From the NCBI GenBank assembly GCA_905250885.1, contig CAJNOQ010000618.1, forward strand, positions 1-45,034: a stretch of 45,034 nt of DNA, written 5' to 3'. Shown piece after piece: positions 24,277-35,600 of this stretch. Numbering within the stretch: position 1 is the first letter of the stretch; each line of letters starts with the position of its first letter. The position numbers were made by a program, and so were the translations under genes. Below the pieces are notes generated by a model, which made no database searches, was not told the origin of the DNA, and saw only the letters and a list, made by a program, of their open reading frames with translations. Origin of the DNA: Didymodactylos carnosus. Taxonomy: Eukaryota; Rotifera; Eurotatoria; Philodinida; Philodinidae.

Positions 24277-25231
24277 TCAGTTCAATCCATCATTTTTAAG
24301 GCGTTTATTAATATCTTCAAGGACGGACGGTAAATGTTTAACGCTATCAATCACATAATGTGCACCACTATCAAATAATTCTTCATATGCCTTGTTCACT
24401 TTTGCTGTAAGCTTTACATCTGATTGACTAAGTTCTTCTTCACTTAAACCCACATAATTTCCGGTTTTTGCCACACCAACGGTCCAACATCCTGATCTTC
24501 TTCCTTCTTGTATCCCGTCACGAGTGTCATCCACTTTAATAACACTTTTAATATGTTCCACTGTTAATTCAAGACAATTTTTCCAAATCATAGATGGAAA
24601 AGGTCGAGCAACATTTACTTCATCTGAGCACACGCTATAATCAGGTATAAATCCTTGTTTTTCTACCAACGGTAACAATGAATTTAACATTGGACGTGTA
24701 TAACCTAATAAACAAATTTAATCGTTAAGCTAAGTTAAAGGGAAAGGACTATCAACGATAACCTGTTGTAGAACCAATTTTAATATTCAAACGTTTTAAA
24801 TAGTGGACAGTTTCAACGAAACCATCAATAAGTTTTGAATATTTTTTCATATTTTCAATTTGAATCGGAGTAAATTTACTATACATTCGTTCTAAATCAG
24901 AGTTTATTGGAATTTTATTGTTTTTACTTAACCAACGCTGTTTAATTGAGGGCATTTGTAACATTTTCTCGATATGAACTCGCTTATGCACACCCATTGG
25001 CAATCGAATTTCATCATCTGTCACATCAATACCTTCCAATTCAAATACATTTCGAAATGATTCAACTGGCGCTTTCACTCCACAATCACATATTGTTCCT
25101 AAATAGAGATTAATGTTGAAGTTAACATTTTAGTATAGGAGAGAAAATCTACCCGCCCAGTCAAATATAACACATTCTATTAGTTTAGGATATTTGATGA
25201 GACTCCTAGGAGAATGACGTACGAAAACCAT
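24277..25231 (-). CDS. phnX: Phosphonoacetaldehyde hydrolase (PhnX), 3 exons
   Basis: This HAD-superfamily enzyme cleaves phosphonoacetaldehyde to acetaldehyde and phosphate, the second step of 2-aminoethylphosphonate breakdown. The exons are 25153-25231, 24763-25098 and 24277-24704, with introns of 54 and 58 nt, both GT-AG and frame-preserving, giving 280 residues (bacterial PhnX about 270). Seen: the FDWAGT motif with the nucleophilic Asp24, which the first intron splits (GG|GT...AG|GA); MGVHKRVHI with Lys65 at the position of the Schiff-base lysine; GSTTGYTRPM (HAD motif II), split by the second intron; and KVDDTRDGIQEG (motif III/IV) followed by TVGVAKTGN and AHYVIDS. All catalytic positions look intact. 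The start ATG at 25231 gives a 23-residue lead before the Asp, slightly longer than in bacteria. There is no phnW neighbour. A bacterial origin is inferred. Confidence 0.93.
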
Positions 25232-26524
25232 TAACACTTTATTAGTTAGTCATCCATCTAATAGATCATGGTAGAATTTATTAACCGATATGACTCATAG
25301 TATCCATGCTAGAATAAAAAATTGAAATGAAAATGACGACGATATTTTCTCTAAGATGAGACCCCCTACTATTACTTGTTTAACTGGTTTTTTATGATGT
25401 CAAAAAAATATATTTTCATTCTTTTTTCTTTTTCTTTTGTGGACTCTCTAACATACAGTCACTAAAAAGTAAAATGTTTTTATAGTCTATTTATGTCGAC
25501 ATGGCTTTCGTTCTACTTTTCACAAATAATATGCTTTATCATTTTGACATAAAGATATGACGAAAAATATTTGTATGTTGGAGGTATCGACATTTTATTT
25601 TTAAAATGCCAAGCATTTTGTTTTCTAACTATTTTACTGAAAAATAAAACAAATATGATACAGAGCAGAAAACATTTAACTTCAAACAAAATCAAATTGA
25701 GAGTAAACTAATTAAAGTTTTATGTATATTAGTAGGATATTTTTTTTTAAATATTCACTTTGTACTGGTCAAAGGCATGTTTACCGACTTAAAAACAATA
25801 GAAAATGAGAATAAATGTTCGATGAAGGATAAAAAACGTTTTTTTTTTTCTTTTGTATCGCTTAAGCTTAATCGCCATTTCACTTTTATTTTCCTTGGCA
25901 CTTTAATAAAATGACGTACATAGAATACAAAATCATTATTCCATTTTAGATAATTCTCTTTATGGAATTTTTTTCTCTACAGTTATACTTGTTTGGCATA
26001 CATATGAAACGTAAATGGAATAATATATATGATAACATCTTATAATTATAAAAATAATGACAATGAATAGTGTTGTCCTTTATTATTAACAGTGTGAAAA
26101 ATAATGGGATGCATATGAGAAAACAAAAAGAACAAAGTGAATGCGTGAAAAAAAAATGACAATATTATTCAAGTCTGCTTCTTACATTCTTTTAATTTAA
26201 ACTCGCTAAAAATGACAACGACTCATACATCTAGGAAAATAGTTATATAAAAATAGGAATGAAACAAAAAAAAAAGTTATGAATTTTCTTTCGTCTTAAT
26301 AAAAAGTAACTATTTACATAACCATCCGGTAAATTATCAATAGTCTATAAAAGAGCATTAATCTTGTTGTGTTATTGAACGCAAATAACTAGACATAGAA
26401 ATCTCGATTTGATCATCATTGATCGACTAACTATTTATAATTTTTCTCTTGTAGTATATCTATATATATCTTCTTTCTGTTACCTGATGTATTCGATGTA
26501 GATCTAGAAACAGATATTTGACGT
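25232..26524. other. Intergenic, between KCNQ1 3' end and phnX start
   Basis: No gene is supportable. It should contain the KCNQ1 3' UTR (a minus-strand AATAAA candidate is at 26079-26084) and the phnX promoter. Poly-T and poly-A runs are common. Confidence 0.45.
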
Positions 26525-29500
26525 TTACGGTATATCAGCATCTATCGAAGCAAACGTGACACCTAAATTTGGAGGTCTCGTACGTCCATATGTTGTCGTC
26601 ATTAGAGGCGGTGGTGTTCGATTTAATTTTTCATCAATAGTTTGAAGAAGATGGACAATATTTTGTAACGTATGGCCCATTTCTATCACATTAGTTTCTA
26701 TTCGAGTCATTCGAGATAATACTGTTAGTTTTGATCGATCTCTTTCAGATGTTTCACTACCGATGATTGGTGGTTGTTTACCAATTGAATGTTCTAATCT
26801 AAAACATCATAATGATTAAATTAATATAAATCTTAGCAAACGTACCTAATTGCACGATAACTACTTGAAAAAATTGGAAAGAATTTAAAACTACTTACCT
26901 ATCGTAAACTTTTACAAGTACTTCTTCGAGATTACAATACTTGGTTTGATTACTACTTTGTAAAAGTATTTGTACTTTTGAGAAGTACTTGAGCAACTAC
27001 TTGTCAAGTGAGGTGAATACTTACAGGTAAATTTATCTCAGGAAAAAGGTAAAAAACCGACTTCACTACACAAATGAAGTACTCAAGCCCCAGTACGTTC
27101 ACTTAGGAATATTTTAGAGCACGATAAGTCAGATTGATTTTTTATTTGTATTCGTTACACCTTGTCAAAGTGTCCTGTAATCAATTATACAGTCTCTTTT
27201 ATCACAATTATCTTCAAAGATATGTAGATTTAACCACCAAAAAAATGTACGTTTTTTTATTAATACCGCATAGAAAATAACGGATGAAAAACATTTGTTT
27301 TGAAAGATCACAAGTTCTATATTGTCTATACACATACATACCTTCGTTGCAACTCTTTTATTCTCATCATCATGTTAATATGTCCATGTGAATACTGTTC
27401 AAGCACTAGAGAGAGAAAAAGTGGAAATATTTATTAAAATTTTGTTAAGATAATAAGCACTGTTAAAATTAAAATGCTTACCATCACGCACATCATATGG
27501 CTTTCGGGCTTGCTACAATGAGAAATAAATAGATTTCTCAGTCATATGATAGTAAGTTACAATGTACTGACCTGAAATCGCTTTCTGGCTACAATGAGTT
27601 GCATTTTTCTAATGGCTCGAATCATTCGTTTATGATCATCTGTTAATGACCATAGTTTATGGAAGTTTAATGCTGTTTCTTCTTCAGCTTCCTGTTCTTC
27701 TTCTTCCTCATGATCAGTAGATACAATATAGCACCCTAAAAAAAGCAAGAATTGGTAAGTATATGACATTTATTTCAATGCATTTGGAAGTGCAAAGTTG
27801 TGCTCAAAATTTTTCAATAGTAGCAGAAAGTAATGTTAGCAATTTTTCTAAAGAAAATTAGCGTAGAACATAGAACTGTCCTGTTGAAGAAGACCAAAAC
27901 TGATAAGTATTCAATAAAACGTGCGGTTCTCTTTTTGTAATATGTTTTCCCTTGTTGTAAACAAAATATCTAGTTTAAAATGATAAGATTGCCTATTTCC
28001 GATGTGTGCAGGAAGTATCAAAAATATATAGTTAAAATGCTTGTAACAGTACAGACCTGACATATACAAGCGACCTTATGTAATTAAAAATACTTCTTTG
28101 ATGAAAATTTTGAGCATGAAAGAATACATTATATTTTCAACTTTGTACTGAATAATACTCATTCGTTAAACTTTTTCAGTTGATATATCACAGGTTTACT
28201 ACCATTTTTGTAGTTTAAAGCGCGTTCTCATGTGTGAATAATTCTCAAAATACAACAAATTGTTTGAAAGACAATAACTCAAGCTTTAATGAGGCACTCA
28301 CAACTAAAAATGCAATTTATAACATAAAACATAGGGTCAGAGTATTTATGCTATTGTACAAACTTTTGAATAGGCCAAAGAATACGAGAAATATCTTTTG
28401 TTTTCAACTTTAATAAGCGATTACACAATCCATAAGTGGTGGTAAAAGGACTAAAATAACTTTTACGTCTATTTGGTGATTGGTATTCATCAACTTACCT
28501 GTGGTATTGGACGCTGATGATGTGGAACCACGTGCTTCGCTTATAACTGGTGATTGTAAAAAGTTTGGACTTGGAGCTTGACTTCCACGTTTCGATCGAC
28601 TCTTTCGGCTCGTACCAGATAAGCGTAAATATCTTAATTTCTCTGCTGTTCTTCCTAGAGAAAAAAAATGATGTAAATATGTATGTATACGGATTGAGTT
28701 TATTTTTGTTCACACCGGCAAATGTATGATTATTTGGTGTTAACGGTGGATTGGTAACAGTAGGATTCTCGCGCAGATAAATATTCCATGTTGCAACACA
28801 ATTGCTACCTGGAGCAGACGAGTATACTCGCCAAGCTGCTTGTATCAAAGTTGCTGCTGCGGGAATCTGACGACTAAAATGTTTTTGTCGTTGTTTTTGT
28901 TGAACTTTGAGTGCAAAGCCAGAGCCGAGGATACCCTATTTAATGATAAACATCAAGTTTGTATTCATCTATGTTTCACTTTATTACTGTCATCTCACCG
29001 CTGGTAATGCAAAAAACGAAATGGCAAAAATGGCAAAACAAGAAGCGATGATTTTTCCAAGCCTAAAATAACAGATTACATAACGGAGTAAATATGAACC
29101 TTTATGATCTTTAGAAGATATATAACATACCATGTGACAGGATAGACATCACCGTACCTGCAATTAAACAAGAATAAGAGTGTACATGTGCTACATGTAT
29201 TTAAATTTCCTTACCCAATTGTTGTTATGGTGATCTAAAACGAAAATTATCTCTAGTACTTTGTGAATACACTTCGTCCTCGGATACTTACAACTCCCCA
29301 CCATAACGCATCAGCATAGCTTTCAAAATGACTCTCGTTGCCTTTGACGCCTCGCATTTCAGATCCTTTTTTTTCATCTTTTTCTGCTATATACACGAGA
29401 TAAGAACAAAATATTAGAGCCAAAAAACCAATATATAATGTTGTGATTAACTCCTTAAATAGCCAACAAACATTGGTGATTGGAAAAAAGTACAAGGAAA

Positions 29501-32500
29501 AATATAAAATTCAACTAACTTGTCTGTGAATGTAAACAACACTTCCAAGTAATCGCCACGTACCACCATGACGATCAACATGTAACACTCGTAAAATCTG
29601 AAGAAATCTAACGCCTCTATGTATAAAAACAAACAGTAGAGCGTAATTTTTATGTTCTTTTGAGCTGCGTTTCCTACTTCAACAATGACTACACGATGGC
29701 ATACCTTATTGCGGACGCTGCGAATGCTTGTTTGTCATTAGCAAATGCGATCATAAGCGTGGAAGCGATAACAACAAACAAATCTAAAAAGTAGTAAAAA
29801 AGAATAACGCTAGTGATTTTATCGCATAGTTATTATAATTTAAAATAGTACTTCCATACCTATAACTGCAATAGGTTTTCTGGCAAAACGAAACCGACCG
29901 TAAAGCCCCATGTATTTACTTCTACAACCAGCTGACCACAATCTCAATAAATATTCTGCACCAAAGAATACAACCAGAAATATTTCGATCCAATAAACAT
30001 GTGCACTAATTCTGGATGCAAATTTTTCGATTGTCGAAATAACGGAAAGCACCAAGCACACCAATACCACCATAAAACTGAAAAAGAAAAGAAAAATACA
30101 AGATATTTCGTAAAGATTAAGTAAAGGAGCTCGGATGACTTAGTGTTAGACAATAATTCTCAAGCGCTCGTTCGCTTCAACCATGTTGTTTGGTATGTAT
30201 TCGCCTAAGCAGAAAAGCGTAAGCAAGGAAATCTAGCTTATCAAATAACTCAAACGCCCGCTTAATCGTAGATTTTTGGGGTCAAATAGCTAGCTGCGCC
30301 GACCAAGCGGCCGATCCAGTGGGTGCATAATTGAGCGATTAGCCCCGAAGTCAAACACATCAGCTAGTTTCAATTCACTTAGACTAGCTTTGCCGGGTTA
30401 AAAATTGAGTCAGGTAGCTGCCTTCACGATCTTTTTTTCTTGACTGCGGAACTTTTTAGTTTTGACGTTCAAGGTATTTAGTTTTTAAGCATTGTATTGA
30501 TTTTCATTGTGTTTGGAAACATATGGAGACGAAACAGATTTAGCTGGAGTTTCTTTTGCAAATGAGCTGAAGAGAAATTTTTCTTGCAGGCTACTTATAA
30601 TCATAACGTTATGACTAATATAAATCATCTCTGCTCAGGTCCGCTCCGTTACTGAGATAGGAGGCATTGTTTGTAAAATAACCATAAGTGGTTCCAGTAG
30701 TGTTTCTGTATGTTTATTGGAGCGAGCTCCGTCCTCACTGGTAGAAATCGTGAAAAAATCCTAAGTCCGACATGATTAAAATGGAAAAAGTCCAAAATTT
30801 GCAAACGCTCTCCATCCATGGTAGCAATCTCAGTGCCAAAAGTTGTCGAGAATTTAAGTATAAGTTACAGCTGCCTAAGTAATAAGGTTACAATCTTTCC
30901 TTCAGCTCTTGTTTTCAATCAACAAGAGCCAGTTTTTACAAAAAATATCTGACATCTCAGTAACGAAGCGGATCCGAGCAGAGATATTTTATATTCCTCG
31001 TGAAGTTATGATTACAAGTAGCCTACAAAGTAAGTTTTTCTTCAACTCGTCTGCAAAAAAACTCCGGCTAATCTGTTTCGTCTCGATATGCTTAATTTTT
31101 TCTTTTATCAAATTAAATTGCTGTTTCTTTCAGATGTATGTTGAAAAAAAGCCTGAGATTTTGGTCAGCCACATGCTTTCGAGTCATCAAGTATGGTAAA
31201 GTATCCAAGAATGTGTCCCTAATTTCATTTTCTTTTGCCGACACAGACTTGATCGACATATTAACAAGGCAGATGTGATGTCGTGAAAAACTCCTCACTA
31301 TTTTGACGTAAACTACGGATAATTAAATGTCATTTTCAGAATTACAGTCAGTTACAACCTAAAGATATAAAAACGGTAAATTTTTCTACGGATGACATTT
31401 TTCTGTCACCTTACCGATTAAAGAGAAAAAAGAGATGTTTCTTCCATTTGCCCGCACGCAATCTGATTTAGACATCTTCCATTAATTTAGAAACCATTCG
31501 CTCGATTACAATACCAGTAACAGCATATCTACACTTATTTAACAGATTGAGTTTGTTTTCAAAGATGAAAGAACTCTGCAACTCAGATTAATGTACTTCA
31601 CACCATTTTGCTTTTAAAGATAAAAAAACTCATTTAATTAAAAATCCCAAAAAGCAGTTTCTAGATGTTCCAAAGTGTTCTCACCTTGTAACTAATATAA
31701 GATTACGTGTTTGGCTCTTACATCCTGTATATTTTTTAAAAATGTTTCGTTTTTGTGTTATACTTCTCACAACATCTATATAATGCATATAAACGAAGGG
31801 AAACAACTGAATATTTTTTACAAAAAATTGGTGCTTTTATAATAAGCCATGTACAATAGGTGAGCTCAAAATAGTAGATGTATATCATTGAATATTCTCT
31901 GATACTTCATTTGGGAGACGTCGACTTGTAACCGTTTGACGACTCTGTATATGTATGCGTTATTATCTAAGAACTTTTGGGAGACTCTATTGACTATCGA
32001 CTGCAGGGAATTCTCTAAAATGATGAACGTGAATCAAATTTTTTTAATGATTTCAATCAGTCATATAGTACGATGTTATCTGTAGTACGATTGATAGAAA
32101 ACCTTTATTTTTTGTATAAATAATCAACCAGACAAATGTTAAATATTTTTATCATCCGATTCAAACTAGAAAAACTAATTTTATAAAATCCTGAAATTTT
32201 CTCTATGAATTATACTTTAGTTGAACTATAATCCATATTTCACAGATTTGTATTAATAACAGATTCTTCAACGATTCTAACTCAAACACTTTTTTTTTTG
32301 TCTGCAATTCTGCTCAATGCTGTAATCATATGATCATAGAATTGAAAAATGAAAGTAAAATTGAATTAAATTTCTGTATACTTACACGGTAAAATGATAA
32401 AAAAAACATTTGAGACCAACAGGTCTTTCAAGGAAATTGTATAACATAATTTGAAAATTAGAGTGTGATGAACGATTGGTTTTTGATAAGTAAGGCATTG

Positions 32501-32621
32501 GTAATAATGACAATGAATAATATATTGGTGAATTGTTTGTGCGCAAAGCTGTTTTGTTTGAACGATATAAAAACGAAAGACCGACATCACGGCCACCAAT
32601 TAGATCATTATGATTAAACAT
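26525..32621 (-). CDS. KCNQ1: KCNQ1-like voltage-gated potassium channel, 14 exons
   Basis: This is a Kv7 channel subunit of 603 residues (human KCNQ1 676). The coding exons, 5' to 3', are 32386-32621, 29860-30077, 29705-29783, 29520-29616, 29292-29453, 29215-29234, 29131-29157, 28999-29062, 28716-28935, 28499-28654, 27572-27735, 27482-27512, 27342-27405 and 26525-26798. All junctions are GT-AG and keep frame. Seen: YNFLERP before S1; S2 with [20 protein letters not shown]4 [17 protein letters not shown], whose His is KCNQ1-specific; pore filter TIGYGD (269-274); the S6 PAG hinge (300-302); helix A IQ-type LIQAAWR; helix [11 protein letters not shown]...[17 protein letters not shown]; and a C-terminal coiled coil for tetramer assembly. 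The first ATG (32621) follows a poly-T tract; an upstream exon cannot be excluded. The last ~30 residues (Pro/Thr-rich) are not in human KCNQ1. Confidence 0.94.
26845..27107. mobile_element. MITE-like AAGTACTT element in KCNQ1 intron 13
   Basis: This 263-bp stretch begins CCTAATTG and ends CACTTAGG, as inverted termini. Its interior is dense in ACTACTT, AAGTACTT and AGTATT variants. The right terminus, reverse-complemented, matches about 20 of 26 bases of the terminal repeat of the element at 44084-44383, so the two are copies of one family. It has no coding capacity and lies wholly inside a 543-nt intron. The left terminus is more diverged, and no target-site duplication is evident. Confidence 0.55.
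30141..30420. other. GC-richer block in KCNQ1 intron 1
   Basis: This part of the 2308-bp first intron has clearly higher GC than its surroundings, with repeated GCTTA/TAAGC and AGCTAG words. No product was recognised on either strand. It may be an inserted, decayed repeat. Confidence 0.3.
30520..31090. repeat. Inverted repeat (foldback) in KCNQ1 intron 1
   Basis: The left arm (about 30520-30681) and right arm (about 30932-31090) are imperfect reverse complements. Shared blocks include GACGAAACAGATT, GGCTACTT.TAATCATAAC and GTTACTGAGAT. The ~250-bp loop contains a perfect 9-bp hairpin at 30905-30929 (GCTCTTGTT / AACAAGAGC, 7-nt loop). The 96-codon open frame starting at 30909 overlaps the right arm and is not considered a gene. 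Confidence 0.6.
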
Positions 32622-35600
32622 GAGAGAAAAAAAAAAGAAACAAGCCAAAGAACGGAAGAGAATGAAAGATATTGTTAAAAAAAAAAGAATAAAGGAAGCT
32701 TAGTATATTGCTCTTCTTGTTTTTTTGTTTTTTAGAAATGCTGGATGATTAAAAAAAAACTTGTATACATAGCTGCCAACTTCACGTTAGATACTAATAT
32801 GAAATCGATTAAAGACATTAATACAGAAAGAATTTCTATGTAGAATAAGTGTATAGATAAACGTAAGATATCTGCCTTTAAGAAAAATATAGTAATAATA
32901 ATAATCACCAGGATCTTTTGTTCAAGTTATTAAAACAAAGATAATTATTAAAATATTCATCATACATTTCACAATCTGAAGAAGAAAAGGTACTAGGAAT
33001 TTATCTAAGAACAACAGATATTTCAAAATTACAAGCTAACCAAGTGTGATTGGTTATATTATTTCGAACAGTGAAAGATTAGTGAGAAAGAGTTGACAGG
33101 AAAGAGTGAGAACGATGAACACACCCTGAATAATTGAAAAGTTGACAGCTACTGTTTTTATTCTTCTCTTTTTTTTTGTCGATGTTACATTACAAAGGAA
33201 GAATATTCTGTTTTCCTTTTTCCTGATATTCGACTCGTATGTACAGTCGTGCTAAGTACGCTTGCTATAATAAATATTAAAATAGTGTAGGTTTTATTCT
33301 CACCAAAGTTCTATAATTTTTTTCTTCTTCTAGTAAATGATTATTGAATCGAATCTGATCAATCCCATCGACTTCAATTACGTATTTATTGTCAAATTTT
33401 TATCAACTCACAATTGGGTATAACTTTCTGATATTATCATTGTTTCTTCCTATTTTACAAAACGTTTTTACGAGAGTAATTTGCTAATCCTCATTCTCTT
33501 AATCACCTATGATCAACTCAGTAAGATATTTTGCTTTCAATCACGCCTTTTTTCAATGAGCCATAGTTTTAGTATAAGAAATGCGTTCTATTCTAATTCT
33601 AAGCCAAAAATAGTGTGCATGAAGAAAATAAAATGTTATATACAATATTTTGCTAGATGTTAAAAAAATTTTGTTTGTTGCCTTAAGTAATACGTCTTTC
33701 CCTATTAGTGAAAGTCCCGTTATTAGTATCTAATTACTATTGTTTTTAAAAAAGAGAGAGAAAGTGAGAGAGAAACGAAACATCTTTCCGGTTTCAATTG
33801 AGACTCATATACTAAAAAAAAAAAGAAATGAATACTGAAGACTGCACGCTATATTGAAAAATTGTTTTTTTAACAGAGGTTAATAAAAAAATTATGCTTT
33901 TGTTGTTTAAAAAAAATTTGATAAAACAAGTCAACTATTTTACAACAGTCTTGTTTTCCTCATCATTTGTTTTACTCACTCTAGTATTATTAGCAGCTAG
34001 TAATCATTAACAGAAGCTAGTCATTAAGAGACATATTTTAATATATCACAATATATATAATATACTCTGTTCATAAAAATATCTTTATTTCTTCACTTAC
34101 AATACTCTTATTGAAGAAAACTTGACTTTAATATACTAACTTGAATATATTGTCTACGCCATTGGCAATTTAATATCAGATTGGCTTTTATTTTTACTCG
34201 GTATAGTATATAAAAATCATGATTTTCTTTGTTGTTGTTGTTGTTACTCATCCAACCAACGCTTTTTAGATGACACTATGAAACTTTTACTAGAGGAAAC
34301 TAGACCTTTTCTAATGTGTATTTAAGGTTAAAATAGAAGTATTCCATCTATATTCTAAATATAGACTATTGAAAGCTTCCAAGACCATGACACTCTTGCC
34401 TTTATTGATGAGCTCTAATATATTATTATTTTCAAACAAACATTAATTTATGGTTTATGACAAAAATTTGTGAATACGAAGTAACTGTCAAACTAACTTT
34501 GATTAAATACCCTTTTTTTTGTTAAAATCATTGCATAAATCGTGAATAAAACATACGTAAACATATAAAAAAACGTTGGAGAAAAGAATGTTTTGAATAA
34601 AATGATCTGTCTAGCTAAAATCGTGATTACATAGTGACAAACTGATGATTTCTTTCTTTTCTTTTCATTACAACTTAGGAGAAGAAGGTATACATGTGTA
34701 AAACGATTGAATAAATCTATTATTATATTAGAACACTATGAATTTGAAACACGAAAAATTTTAGGAATAAAATAAAAGCACTAAAAAGAATTTCAGAACA
34801 TCAAATTGAAGATGACATATATAATGTAATTTGATGACTAAGAATTTTAGAATGGATTCTTTTAGACTTTTCTAATTAGAAGGAATAAAAATAAATGTAC
34901 ATATTATGAGTATATTTAATGTAGTAAGTTCAGGATAAAATTCATTCGTCAACAACCTGTAGAAAAATGGAAAGGCAATAATGTTCAAAAAAAAAGTCAC
35001 AATAATTTTGAGTTTATAAATATATATATTTTTGGTTCACTTATGTTGTTTATTTGGATCGGTGGTAGACAATTATTAATTATTATTATTATCATTATTT
35101 ATGCTCTTTTGCTACTAAATTAATAAAAATTTGAGCGTTTTTTGAACCGTATCATAAAGTATGTGTATTATTTCCTTTGTTTCGGTTATATGATAGACTC
35201 CGATTTTAGTTTAAAGAAACAAAGTATTTACGTAACATTAGCAATTAACAGATAACTGCCATAGAAACTCTGTCATGGGATGTTGCCTATGAAGAGTAGA
35301 TATTATATATTAACATTGCATATGTAATTGTTTTTTTGCATGAATAAATAGAAAGAAAGCTAGTACTTGATAATATTCGTGTTAGTCCAACTGATGTTTT
35401 ATATCAAATTTGATGGTAAGAATTGTCGTTTTTTTAACAGTAAAATTTTTGATGTTCAATAAAATTCATATGCCCCATTAAGCTAAATATGTTCTAATCT
35501 TTTCAAAATGTAAATGAAGTATTAGACAATTCTAATATTCTCAATAATTCATACAAACTATTTTAACTCGTGTGAATCGTAGACAACTGTGAAAATATTA

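Noticed and set aside
30909-31199. 96-codon plus-strand frame
   Set aside because: It lies antisense inside KCNQ1 intron 1 and overlaps a foldback arm. Its composition is AT-driven.
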